A stretch of DNA of 8,993 nucleotides from Anaerolineae bacterium (GTDB lineage Bacteria > Chloroflexota > Anaerolineae > B4-G1): contig JALWUZ010000704.1 in NCBI GenBank assembly GCA_027079895.1, positions 2,444-11,436 on the forward strand, written 5' to 3'. Position 1 is the first letter of the stretch; each line of letters begins with the position of its first letter. A program made the translations under genes and the position numbers. Under the pieces are notes generated by a model. It ran no database searches and was not told the origin of the DNA. It saw nothing but the letters and a program-made list of their open reading frames with translations. Positions 1 to 6,701 of the stretch are shown here, in pieces.

Positions 1-60
1 CAGGTCCATTGCCCCTTGCGTGAAAATCGCTCCTCAGAGGGCAGATTCGCTCCTTGACAT

Positions 61-83
61 TTTACCGCATTTCTTGCGGTAAA
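61..83. terminator. Perfect 9-bp hairpin, possible second terminator
   Basis: Arms at 61-69 and 75-83 are exact reverse complements (TTTACCGCA / TGCGGTAAA) around a 5-nt loop. It lies just beyond the tRNA-Lys hairpin when read on the minus strand. Neither side carries a clear T-tract, so a terminator role is inferred from position only. It could also serve a converging gene to the left of the window. Confidence 0.4.
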
Positions 84-86
84 GAG

Positions 87-118
87 ACAGGCGCACGAGC
101 AAGAGCCCGTGCGCCTGT
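87..118 (-). terminator. Hairpin terminator downstream of tRNA-Lys
   Basis: An 11-bp perfect stem (87-97 with 108-118, ACAGGCGCACG and its complement) with a 10-nt loop begins 10 nt after the tRNA CCA end on the minus strand. The minus-strand sequence after it starts CTCTTT, only mildly T-rich. On the plus strand the stem is followed by TGTGTTTT, so it may act in both directions. Placement after the tRNA supports a 3' end/terminator role. Confidence 0.6.
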
Positions 119-127
119 TGTGTTTTC

Positions 128-204
128 TGGTGGGCCGTGCAGGATTCGAACCTGCGGCCCTGGGCTTAAAAGGCCCCTGCTCTGCCAGGCTGAGCTAACG
201 GCCC
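128..204 (-). tRNA. tRNA-Lys (anticodon UUU), CCA encoded
   Basis: The minus strand folds into a full cloverleaf. The acceptor stem is GGGCCGT with ACGGCCC, the D stem GCTC/GAGC, the T arm GCAGG-TTCGAAT-CCTGC, and the discriminator A is followed by a genomically encoded CCA (128-130). The seven-base anticodon loop CTTTTAA gives anticodon TTT (UUU), decoding AAA/AAG lysine. The closing pair of the anticodon stem (27-43) is G-A, a small irregularity. The sequence closely resembles bacterial tRNA-Lys from memory of that family. It has its own promoter immediately upstream and a hairpin downstream, so it is a separate transcription unit behind the radical SAM gene. Confidence 0.97.
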
Positions 205-213
205 ACGCCGGAG

Positions 214-242
214 AGTATAACACGCCGGGACGAGGTTGTCAA
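214..242 (-). promoter_or_regulatory. Sigma70-type promoter for tRNA-Lys
   Basis: On the minus strand there is a perfect -35 TTGACA (237-242), a 17-nt spacer (220-236) and a -10 TATACT (214-219, five of six consensus bases). The predicted start of transcription is about 3 nt before the mature tRNA 5' end at 204, so the leader is very short. This is the best promoter in the window and implies housekeeping-sigma expression of the tRNA independent of the upstream operon. Confidence 0.88.
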
Positions 243-255
243 ATGCCGGTTGTTC

Positions 256-273
256 GCCTCAGGCGACTGAGGC
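256..273 (-). terminator. Stem-loop directly after radical SAM stop codon
   Basis: A 7-bp perfect stem (GCCTCAG / CTGAGGC) with a 4-nt loop starts at the base after the TGA of the radical SAM gene (274-276). On the minus strand it is followed by GAACAACC, not a T-tract, so it is not a canonical intrinsic terminator. It is more safely called a 3'-end stem-loop that could stabilise mRNA or aid termination ahead of the tRNA promoter. Confidence 0.4.
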
Positions 274-1677
274 TCAGGCCGTGCTGCGCGTCAGTCCCAG
301 TTTACGCGCTACTTTGGCCGGGGTGATGCGCCGCGCCCGGCGCCACTGTCGGCGCGTCCACCGTCGGAAGGCGTTGATGGGCTTCCGGCGTTGACTTTCC
401 GCCATCGCCCATTTGAGGAACTCGTAGTCCTGTCCCTTGATCTTCGGTTCGGTGGGGTTGCGCCGGTAGGAGTCGTAGTCGGTGATGCGGCTCAGGTCGT
501 GCTCCACCACGTAATCGTACAAGTCCGTGCCGGGGTGCGGGGTGAAGAAGGCCGGGCTGTAGTAGTCGGGGTCTATCTCCTTCATCAGCCGCACCGTGTC
601 CAGCACCTCCTCGCGCGTCTCCGTCGGCAGGCCCATCATGTAGTTGGCCCAGATGGAGATGCCGTACTTACGGCAGATGCGGGCCGCCTGCCGGTTCTGC
701 TCCACCGTCGTCCCCTTGCGGATGAACTTCAGCACCCGGTCGTTGCCGCTCTCGAAGCCGATGAAATAGCCCTTCAGCCCGGCCTCGGCCATCCGCTCCA
801 CCATATCCTCGTGCTTGACGATGATGTCGGCCCGGCTCTGGCAGAAGAAGGGCATGGTGAACCCCTCGGCGATGTACTTGTCGGTGAACTCCATCACCCA
901 TTCCCGGTCCTCGGTCAGGCAGTCGTCGTGGAACATGAACGAGGCGATGTGGTACTCGTCCACCAGATGGCGGATCTCCTCGATCACGTTGTCCACGCTG
1001 CGGCGGCGGGTGCGCTTGCCGAAGAGGTAGTCCTCTCCCGGCTTGCAGAACGCGCAGTGGTAGAGGCAGCCCCGCCCGGCGATGATGGTGACGAACGGGG
1101 GCGGCAGTTCCTCGACGAAGGGCACCTCCGGCGAGTCCAGGTCGTAGCCCCACTTGCGCCACTCGTCCAGGAACAGGCTCCGGTCGGTGAACGGGATGGC
1201 GTCCAGGTCGGGGGGCTCACCGCGCAGGACGCGGGAGGAGGGCGGCTCGCCTTTCTCGATGGCGTGCAGCAGTTTGGGGAACGTCACCTCGCCCTCGCCG
1301 GTCACGAGGTAGTCCACGTGGGGGATGCGCAGGGAGTCCATCAGGGCGATGGTGACGTGGGGGCCGCCGATGATCGTCACCAGTTCCGGCTTGACCTCGG
1401 CAGCGATGCTGATGGCCTTGAAGGCCGGGTTGTAGTCCACGCTCATCATCGTCACGCCGATGACATCGGGGGCCCGTTCCGCCAGCACCGCGCGGAAGTG
1501 GTCCCAGCCGGAGAGGGCCCGCAGGTCAATCAAATCCACCTCGAACCCCTCCGCTTTGGCCGCGCTGCTGAGGGAGGCCAGTCCGTGGGAAATCCACCCG
1601 GCCTCCATCCCCAACTTCAGCGAATTGAACCCCAGCCCGGCGATGCCGGGGTAAATCAACGTCGTCCTGATGCTCAT
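274..1677 (-). CDS. B12-binding-type radical SAM protein
   Basis: A 467-residue protein with the architecture of cobalamin-binding radical SAM enzymes. An N-terminal Rossmann-like region (about 1-150) has typical DVIGVTMMS, IIGGPHVT and VTGEGEVTFPKLL segments. The radical SAM barrel (about 190-420) has CxxxCxxC at C204, C208, C211 (GRGCLYHCAFC) for the 4Fe-4S cluster, then IGFESGNDRVLKFIRKGTT and NYMMGLPTETREE. The cobalamin-ligating DxHxxG motif is not visible, so B12 may bind base-off without a His ligand or not at all. The C-terminus (about 429-463) is strongly basic, with several RR pairs. The start chosen is the ATG at 1677: it forms an ATGA overlap with the upstream kinase stop and follows GGGGAGG. 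The open frame extends further to 1971, but that part lies inside the kinase gene. The substrate is unknown; methylation or rearrangement of a lipid is a guess from context. Confidence 0.9.
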   Translation of the reverse strand: MSIRTTLIYPGIAGLGFNSLKLGMEAGWISHGLASLSSAAKAEGFEVDLIDLRALSGWDHFRAVLAERAPDVIGVTMMSVDYNPAFKAISIAAEVKPELVTIIGGPHVTIALMDSLRIPHVDYLVTGEGEVTFPKLLHAIEKGEPPSSRVLRGEPPDLDAIPFTDRSLFLDEWRKWGYDLDSPEVPFVEELPPPFVTIIAGRGCLYHCAFCKPGEDYLFGKRTRRRSVDNVIEEIRHLVDEYHIASFMFHDDCLTEDREWVMEFTDKYIAEGFTMPFFCQSRADIIVKHEDMVERMAEAGLKGYFIGFESGNDRVLKFIRKGTTVEQNRQAARICRKYGISIWANYMMGLPTETREEVLDTVRLMKEIDPDYYSPAFFTPHPGTDLYDYVVEHDLSRITDYDSYRRNPTEPKIKGQDYEFLKWAMAESQRRKPINAFRRWTRRQWRRARRITPAKVARKLGLTRSTA

Positions 1678-2336
1678 AAACCTCCCCAAACTATCAACAA
1701 CGCCACCGACACCGCCGGCACCGTCAGGTTGTCCAGTCCCCAGGGGGAGACCGCCTCCACCAGAGCCGCGCCCCCGGCGGTGATGGCGGCTGTCAGCAGG
1801 GCGGCTATCGGCGACGCCCCCGGCGCGAGAAGCAGTAACGCGGCCGCCGTCGCCGCCCATCCGGCCAGGAACATCACCGCCGACCCTTCCAGCGAGCGGG
1901 TGCTGCCGAAGACGGTGTACCGGTGGCGGCCAACGCGCCTCCCGACGACCGCCGCCAGCGCGTCCCCCCAAGTCATCGGCATCAGGCTCGCCACCAGCAA
2001 GTGCGGCTCATCCCACAGCAGCCAGACGAGCGCGGCGAAGGCCAGGGGGAAGTAGATCGTGCCCAGGTTCTCCTTCTCCCCCGTCTCCATCGCCTTGAAA
2101 GTGCCCCGCCAGTACGAGATGGCGTTGAGGACGACGAAGGTCAGCGGCGGGATGACGGCGAAGGCGCGGCTGCGGAACAGCAACACGGTGCCGTAGGCCC
2201 ACATCCCGACGGCGATGTGGATGAACTTGCGGGTGAACTCCGTCGGATATCCGCGCCAGCGGCGTAACCCCTCGGCGGCGCCGATGGCGGAGAAGACGTA
2301 AACGTAGGAGACGAGCAGAGCCAGGCTATCGGACAC
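1674..2336 (-). CDS. Dolichol/phytol kinase-family membrane protein
   Basis: A 220-residue polytopic membrane protein with roughly six to seven hydrophobic segments. Family marks are TRKFIHI near residue 35, ENLGTIYFPL at 89-98, the WGDALAAVVGRRVGRHRY motif at 123-140 (the D-A-x-A-x-x-x-G-x-x-x-G nucleotide-site pattern), SRSLEG-like RSLEG at 147-151, and EAVSPWGLDNLTVP at 194-207. These match the SEC59/VTE5/DGK1-type CTP-dependent polyprenol, phytol or lipid kinases, which phosphorylate an isoprenoid alcohol or diacylglycerol in the membrane. Which alcohol is used cannot be read from sequence. The start is GTG at 2336, 2 nt after the TAG of the upstream SPFH gene, with GGAG inside the end of that gene; no ATG alternative fits. 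The stop overlaps the radical SAM ATG. The size is normal for short bacterial members. Phosphatidate cytidylyltransferase-like annotation is a common alternative name. Confidence 0.85.
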   Translation of the reverse strand: MSDSLALLVSYVYVFSAIGAAEGLRRWRGYPTEFTRKFIHIAVGMWAYGTVLLFRSRAFAVIPPLTFVVLNAISYWRGTFKAMETGEKENLGTIYFPLAFAALVWLLWDEPHLLVASLMPMTWGDALAAVVGRRVGRHRYTVFGSTRSLEGSAVMFLAGWAATAAALLLLAPGASPIAALLTAAITAGGAALVEAVSPWGLDNLTVPAVSVALLIVWGGL

Positions 2337-2338
2337 CT

Positions 2339-3874
2339 CTATCTCCGAAACCGCTTCTCCAACTCGTCCAGGGTAATCGCCACCTCGCGCGGCACGCGCT
2401 GACCGCGCTGCTGTGGCTCCTGGGCCATCAAGCGCATCGCCTCGACGAACTGGGTGACGACGAAATAGGGCTGGATGTCCTCCCCCCTGTTGAGCGCGGC
2501 GCGTAGTGCCTCGGTGACGTTCAGCACCATCTCCGCCTGGGCCAGAGCCTGGGCGTACTCTTGAGCGGCGTCGAGACGGGTCAGTTCCGCCTCCTCCCGC
2601 CGCTGGGTCTCGCTCACTTTCAGGGCCTTCTCCGCGTGCCAGGCCTCCAACAACTGAGCGTTCACCAGGTCCGGGATGCCCAGCGGCTTCCCTTGCTCGT
2701 CCTGCACGTCCCGCACTCTAATCTCTCCCAACTCCACCCGCACGATTTTGGCTCCAATCGCGTTATCATCTCCCGGCGGGAACGCTGCTTTCAACTTCTC
2801 CTCCAGGAGGGCCTGGATTTTCTCCCTGGTGGTTTGCTCCCCCTCGATCCGCCCCCCTTCCGGCGGTGCTCCCACGCCCGGCACGGTGGACCGCAAGAGG
2901 TCGTTGAGCGCGTAATTCGCCAGGATGGAGCGCAAGGTGCCTTCCACGACGCCGAACATCACTCGGCCTGTCCAGCGGCGTACCTGTTCCTGGTGTTGGG
3001 GATTGCGAATCCGCACCCAGATGCTGGTGGCGGCCTTGAGAACCGCCTCCTCGGTGTACGGCAAGGGGGTCGAGATGCCGGCCTTCTTCAGTTTCTCCAC
3101 CAAGTCCTTGTCGGTGATTTCGTCGGCGGTCTTGTCCCTGATGGGGGAGATCACCCGCTCGTCCCCTTCGGGGGTGAGGATGCGGTCGTCAATCTTGAAG
3201 GTGACGGCGACATCGCAGGAGATGGGGATGCCCTCTTTCGTCATCGCCCCCACGGAGATCTTCCAGTGCTGCGGGCGCAGGTCTATCACCTCCCACAGCC
3301 GCTCGAATGGCTTGAGGAAACTCAAGGAGGGGCCTACCACCCGCACCAGCCGCCCTCCCTTCTCCACCACCGCCGCGCTGTCGTTGTAAACGACCAGCAA
3401 TCCCCGCCCGCCGACCCGGTCGTACAAACTGCCGCTTCCCACGCTGATATGTCCCTCTTTGACAATCATCACCGGCGAGGGAGCGGTCATACCAAAGGTG
3501 TTGCGGTTGAGGAACTGATGGGCTTCTTTGGCGTCCTGGGTGTCGTACAGTGTGCTGATGAACCGCACTGCCAGCCACCATAGCCCGCCGAGGGCCAGCA
3601 GCACCGGCAGCGAGTTGTAGATGGCGGCCGGCAGCAGGCGGATAATCAGGCCGACGATTTTGAACAAGAGCCCCATGCTGCGCATTGGGTCAATGAGTAG
3701 CATAATCTCCAGCAGGGAGCGGCCCTTCAAATCGGATAGATCCAGGTAATCCAGCAACACAATCCCGCGATGATGGTACTCCACGAGCCAGCCGACGACG
3801 AGCGCCAGCGCGATCGTCGCCAGGAGCACGAACAGGCGGTTCGAGTATTGGTCTCTGAGTTTCTTGCGGAGCAT
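2339..3874 (-). CDS. SPFH/band-7 domain membrane protein (second of pair)
   Basis: A 511-residue protein. An N-terminal membrane helix (about 12-32) is followed by a ~50-residue segment and a second hydrophobic stretch (about 82-107), then a band-7/SPFH domain from about 155 to 390. That domain includes GGRGLLVVYNDSAAVVEKGGRLVRVVGP, IDLRPQHWKISVGAMTKEGIPISCDVAVTFKID, and a late KIVRVELGEIRV. A charged Ala/Glu/Gln-rich helix (about 405-465, AEKALKVSETQRREEAE and on) is the usual SPFH oligomerisation coiled coil. SPFH proteins form large membrane rings or cages (stomatin, prohibitin, HflK/HflC, flotillin) that organise membrane domains or hold proteases. An insertion at about 231-275 interrupts the core. 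The ATG at 3874 sits 2 nt after the upstream TAA with GGGAGGG 5 nt before it. The gene is clearly co-expressed with the other SPFH gene, and a hetero-oligomer is plausible. Confidence 0.85.
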   Translation of the reverse strand: MLRKKLRDQYSNRLFVLLATIALALVVGWLVEYHHRGIVLLDYLDLSDLKGRSLLEIMLLIDPMRSMGLLFKIVGLIIRLLPAAIYNSLPVLLALGGLWWLAVRFISTLYDTQDAKEAHQFLNRNTFGMTAPSPVMIVKEGHISVGSGSLYDRVGGRGLLVVYNDSAAVVEKGGRLVRVVGPSLSFLKPFERLWEVIDLRPQHWKISVGAMTKEGIPISCDVAVTFKIDDRILTPEGDERVISPIRDKTADEITDKDLVEKLKKAGISTPLPYTEEAVLKAATSIWVRIRNPQHQEQVRRWTGRVMFGVVEGTLRSILANYALNDLLRSTVPGVGAPPEGGRIEGEQTTREKIQALLEEKLKAAFPPGDDNAIGAKIVRVELGEIRVRDVQDEQGKPLGIPDLVNAQLLEAWHAEKALKVSETQRREEAELTRLDAAQEYAQALAQAEMVLNVTEALRAALNRGEDIQPYFVVTQFVEAMRLMAQEPQQRGQRVPREVAITLDELEKRFRR

Positions 3875-3876
3875 CG

Positions 3877-5562
3877 TTACCCTCCCGCTTTCCTTCCGGC
3901 ATCGTCAGCGACGCCGAAAATCTTGTACACCCGCCGGAAGACTTCATCCGGGCGCAGGGAGATGAACGGGTGCATCACCGAATTGGTGGACATCACCTCC
4001 AAAGTATTCAGCAGTTCGATCGCCAATCTATCCATCGGCATATGCTCATCGTGCAGTTCCCTGATTCGCTTGCCCAGTTCCAGTATCAAGTCCTTGCGGG
4101 CCTCGGCGATGACGCGGTCAATGCGCTGCCGCTTCTCGTGCTCTTTCTGGGCTTTCTTGAGGCGGATTTTGCGCTGCCAACCGGATTGCCACCCGGCGAC
4201 CCGCTTGCTCTGGGCCTGGGAGGACTGGGGCTCCAAATTCCCCACGCCGCTGCCGATACGGTGCAGACCCCATTTCTCGAATTCCTCGTCCAACTCCTTC
4301 GCCAGCCGCTTGCCTATCTCGGCCCGGGCCTGCACCTGCGGGTCGTACAACTCGTCGAAATTGTAGTGGGACACGGCGTCCCGCACGACGCGCTCGGCAA
4401 TCTCGCGTGGAAGGTCGTACCACTCCTGCCGCGCCTGTGGGGACTGAGAAGCGTCCTCGTGCTTCGCCGGCTGGGCGTGAATCGCCTTGAAAACCGCGTT
4501 GTCATAGTAAGGGAATCCCGTGCCCAGTCCCGCCTTCTGCCTTCCGGCGTCTATGCGGAACGGCACTGCCGTAGGTGCTTTGATCGCGATACCGTCCTTC
4601 GTCCGCGCGTTCACCATAAACGCCAGCAACTGCCCGCGCAAGTCAATCACGTGGACCGGCCGCTCACCGGACTCGGTGAAGATCACGCCGGGGCCTCTAA
4701 CCCCCTTGAAAACCGTGCCGGTGGACAGGGCGACGGCGTGGTCGCACCCGGTCAGGATGACCCCCGGCCCGGCCAGGAAATCACCCAGGAGGTCGCCGGA
4801 GGTCAACCGCTTGACGAGTTTTTGTTTCCACTCCAACCAGGTGCGCACGTCCTCGGTGCGCTCGGTGATCTTCTCGTCAATGACGACGTAGTAATCGTAG
4901 TGCGTGCCCAGGGCGTAGGAGATCAACGTGCGCAACGCCATCCGCCGCTGCTGAATCCACTCCCGACGGGCCTCGCCGTTCTCCGGGCGTCTGAGGAGGG
5001 CGATGAGGTCTCGAATCTCGTCTGTGAAAGTGGGCACCAGCCCCGCTGAAGGTGCGTTCTCGCCCCTGGAAATGACGGGGTCGGGGAACGGCAACACCTT
5101 CCCCGCCAAGATGAACGCCATCCCGAAGGCGACGATGAAGGCCGGCACCGTGATGAACACCATGCCGCCGAGACCGTACCGCCAGCCGATCAAGAGGGTG
5201 AACCATACGTACAGCCACGCGACGTACAACACCCACCAGCGGAACTGCTTGTTATTGGGAGCCCGCCCGCGCAGGAAGAAAAACGGGAACGCGCCCATGA
5301 CCACGGCTGAAAGGAACATCAACAGCGTTCCTTTCAGCACCGGCGCGACGTAGATCACTATCGAGTACGCCAGTGCGCTCACCAGGCCGGCCATCAGCCA
5401 GGTGACGACGACCGTCTCGATATTCCGTTTCCAGGGGAACATCGCCAGCCAGAGGAACCCGGCGACGACGGCGGCCCCCAGCACCGATATGACGAAGGGC
5501 GCCACCATGCCCTTCAAAATCTGCAACAGCAGTTGAATCAGGGCCTGCAACAGGATGAGCAT
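3877..5562 (-). CDS. Polytopic SPFH-like protein (first of pair)
   Basis: A 561-residue protein. The first ~155 residues form about five predicted membrane helices (roughly 21-42, 49-72, 79-97, 109-127, 132-154). After a polar linker with a charged helix (180-260) comes a band-7/SPFH-like region at about 262-435. That region contains GPGVILTGCDHAVALSTGTVFKGV, then GPGVIFTESGERPVHVIDLRGQ, then a KDGIAIKAPTAVPFRID segment; the last parallels the KEGIPISCDVAVTFKID of the neighbouring SPFH protein, supporting a shared fold. A basic, charged helical stretch (about 450-505) and a short C-terminal segment follow. Most SPFH proteins have one hairpin or one helix, so five helices is unusual. The ATG at 5562 is preceded by GAGGAGGAAAGGGGG, a purine-rich ribosome-binding region, although the best AGGAGG match is rather distant. 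It is the first gene of the tight four-gene block, and no clear promoter was seen in the 82 nt before it. Confidence 0.75.
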   Translation of the reverse strand: MLILLQALIQLLLQILKGMVAPFVISVLGAAVVAGFLWLAMFPWKRNIETVVVTWLMAGLVSALAYSIVIYVAPVLKGTLLMFLSAVVMGAFPFFFLRGRAPNNKQFRWWVLYVAWLYVWFTLLIGWRYGLGGMVFITVPAFIVAFGMAFILAGKVLPFPDPVISRGENAPSAGLVPTFTDEIRDLIALLRRPENGEARREWIQQRRMALRTLISYALGTHYDYYVVIDEKITERTEDVRTWLEWKQKLVKRLTSGDLLGDFLAGPGVILTGCDHAVALSTGTVFKGVRGPGVIFTESGERPVHVIDLRGQLLAFMVNARTKDGIAIKAPTAVPFRIDAGRQKAGLGTGFPYYDNAVFKAIHAQPAKHEDASQSPQARQEWYDLPREIAERVVRDAVSHYNFDELYDPQVQARAEIGKRLAKELDEEFEKWGLHRIGSGVGNLEPQSSQAQSKRVAGWQSGWQRKIRLKKAQKEHEKRQRIDRVIAEARKDLILELGKRIRELHDEHMPMDRLAIELLNTLEVMSTNSVMHPFISLRPDEVFRRVYKIFGVADDAGRKAGG

Positions 5563-5616
5563 CAGTACCGTACCCCCTTTCCTCCTCGGCGCCTATCCGG
5601 GCGCACATCGAGACCC

Positions 5617-5634
5617 GGCGGGGGCGACCCCGCC
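5617..5634. other. GC hairpin between desulfhydrase and SPFH operon
   Basis: GGCGGGG and CCCCGCC form a 7-bp stem with a 4-nt loop, 10 nt beyond the end of the PLP enzyme gene. There is no T-tract on the minus strand (GGGTCTCG follows), so it is at most a weak or factor-dependent terminator or an RNA-stability element separating expression of the two parts of the minus-strand cluster. No -35/-10 pair was recognised in this 82-nt gap. Confidence 0.4.
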
Positions 5635-5644
5635 CCGCAGTCTC

Positions 5645-6622
5645 TCAGAGCACATCGTCCCTGTGCCCAAACAACCCCCCAATGCCGCCGGTGTGCCAGA
5701 ACAGCACCCGCTCCCCGGCGTCGAAGAACTCCCGGCGCACCATGTCCAGCAGCCCGCCGAAAGCCTTGCCGGTGTAGACCGGGTCGAGCAGAATCCCCTC
5801 GGTGCGGGCCAGCGTGCGAATCGCCTCCCGCTCCCGGTCGCTCACCACCCCGTACCCCGCGCCGACGTACTCGTCGCTCACCGTGAAATCCTCCGGCGTG
5901 AAGGTCAGTTCCAGCCCCAGGTGCTCCGCCGTCGCCGTCGCCAGGCCGGACAGCCGCTCCCGTAACACCTCCGCCGCCGGGTCCACGCTGATCCCCAGGA
6001 CGCGCCCCGTGTACCCCAACGCCCGCGCCCCGACGACTATCCCGGACTGCGTGCCGCCGCTCGACGAGGCCGACACAATCCAATCGAAGTGCAGGCCCCG
6101 CTCGTCGCACTGGGCCAGCAACTCCTCCATCCCCGCCACGTATCCGGCGGCCCCGACGGCGTTGCTCCCGCCGTAGGGGATGACGTAGGGCCGCCGTCCC
6201 TGGGCCCGCCAATCCTCGGCTACCTGGGACATCACCGCGTTCAGCGGCTCGTCGTGTCCCCAGACGATCTCCGCGCCCAGGAGCACATCCAGCAGCAAGT
6301 TGCCCTGAATCTCCGCCGGAGGCTCGCCGCGCAGGACCAGGACACAGCCCAACCCCAACTTGGCCGCCGCCGCTGCCGTCTGCCGGGCGTGATTCGACTG
6401 GGCCGCGCCGCCGGTGATGAGCACGTCCGCCTCCTGCGCCAGCGCGTCGGCCACCAGGAACTCCAACTTGCGGGCCTTGTTCCCGCCGGTCGCCAGGCCG
6501 GTCTGGTCATCCCGTTTGATCCACAACTCCGGGCCTTTCAACTGTTCACTCAAGCGGGGGAGCGGTTCCAGGGGGGTAGGCAGGTGAGCGATGGGCACTC
6601 GTGGCAGTTCATCGGTGAGCAT
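5645..6622 (-). CDS. D-cysteine desulfhydrase / ACC deaminase-family PLP enzyme
   Basis: A 325-residue fold-type II PLP enzyme, about the length of E. coli DcyD. WIKRDDQTGLATGGNKARKLEF-type sequence at 34-55 carries the Schiff-base lysine K49 (GGNKARKLE). GGAAQSNHARQTA (71-83) is the substrate/PLP contact loop, SSSGGTQSG (187-194) the phosphate loop, and PVYTGKAFGGLL (281-292) plus FWHTGG (308-313) are conserved late motifs. DcyD converts D-cysteine to pyruvate, H2S and ammonia; the close relative ACC deaminase opens 1-aminocyclopropane-1-carboxylate. The HTGG end favours the desulfhydrase side, but substrate is not proven. The ATG at 6622 was chosen for its AGGAGA 6 nt upstream; the 22-residue extension to 6688 is low-complexity and overlaps the promoter region. 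It is cytoplasmic and divergent from the protease gene. It could be co-transcribed with the SPFH genes, but the hairpin gap leaves this open. Confidence 0.88.
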   Translation of the reverse strand: MLTDELPRVPIAHLPTPLEPLPRLSEQLKGPELWIKRDDQTGLATGGNKARKLEFLVADALAQEADVLITGGAAQSNHARQTAAAAAKLGLGCVLVLRGEPPAEIQGNLLLDVLLGAEIVWGHDEPLNAVMSQVAEDWRAQGRRPYVIPYGGSNAVGAAGYVAGMEELLAQCDERGLHFDWIVSASSSGGTQSGIVVGARALGYTGRVLGISVDPAAEVLRERLSGLATATAEHLGLELTFTPEDFTVSDEYVGAGYGVVSDREREAIRTLARTEGILLDPVYTGKAFGGLLDMVRREFFDAGERVLFWHTGGIGGLFGHRDDVL

Positions 6623-6671
6623 GGAGATTCTCCTGTTCCTGCTTTCTGTCCGGGGTGGTATAATTGAGGGA

Positions 6672-6690
6672 CGATGACTCGCGGTCATCG
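6672..6690. promoter_or_regulatory. 7-5-7 dyad (possible operator) in divergent region
   Basis: CGATGAC and GTCATCG are perfect inverted arms around TCGCG, a 19-bp dyad in the 121-nt gap between the divergent desulfhydrase and protease genes. Its position next to possible promoter elements for both genes fits a repressor or activator site, but no named regulator motif was recognised. Confidence 0.4.
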
Positions 6691-6701
6691 GTTACTATGA
6701 T
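6674..6701 (+). promoter_or_regulatory. Possible promoter of the S8 protease gene
   Basis: ATGACT (6674-6679) matches TTGACA at four positions. A 16-nt spacer separates it from TATGAT (6696-6701), five of six for a -10. The -35 overlaps the dyad, which would allow repression by a bound factor. For the opposite strand, TTATAC/TATACC at 6657-6663 is a possible -10 for the desulfhydrase but has no good -35 at proper spacing. Confidence 0.35.

Noticed and set aside
27..54. Short direct repeat TCGCTCCT (27-34 and 47-54)
   Set aside because: Only two 8-bp copies spaced 20 nt apart at the window edge; too short to support an array or binding-site claim.
54..326. 90-codon plus-strand open frame across the tRNA
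   Set aside because: It runs antisense through tRNA-Lys and its promoter and has no coding signal.
1678..1971. N-terminal extension of the radical SAM protein
   Set aside because: It is the overlapping frame of the kinase gene and Gly/Arg-rich. The ATG at 1677 has GGGGAGG and an ATGA overlap.
391..2055. Long plus-strand open frame across the radical SAM gene
   Set aside because: It is antisense to a gene with clear family motifs. The translation is rich in His, Val, Gly and Arg with no domain, as expected for a high-GC shadow frame.
2561..3583. Plus-strand 340-codon open frame opposite the second SPFH gene
   Set aside because: Antisense shadow; low-complexity composition and no ribosome-binding site or recognisable motif.
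3970..5049. Plus-strand 359-codon open frame opposite the first SPFH gene
   Set aside because: Antisense shadow of a gene with membrane helices and good operon spacing; no motif seen.
6623..6633. GGAGA-T-TCTCC palindrome over the desulfhydrase ribosome-binding site
   Set aside because: A 1-nt loop is not foldable, and at best a 4-bp stem with a 3-nt loop can form. Not enough for a translational switch.
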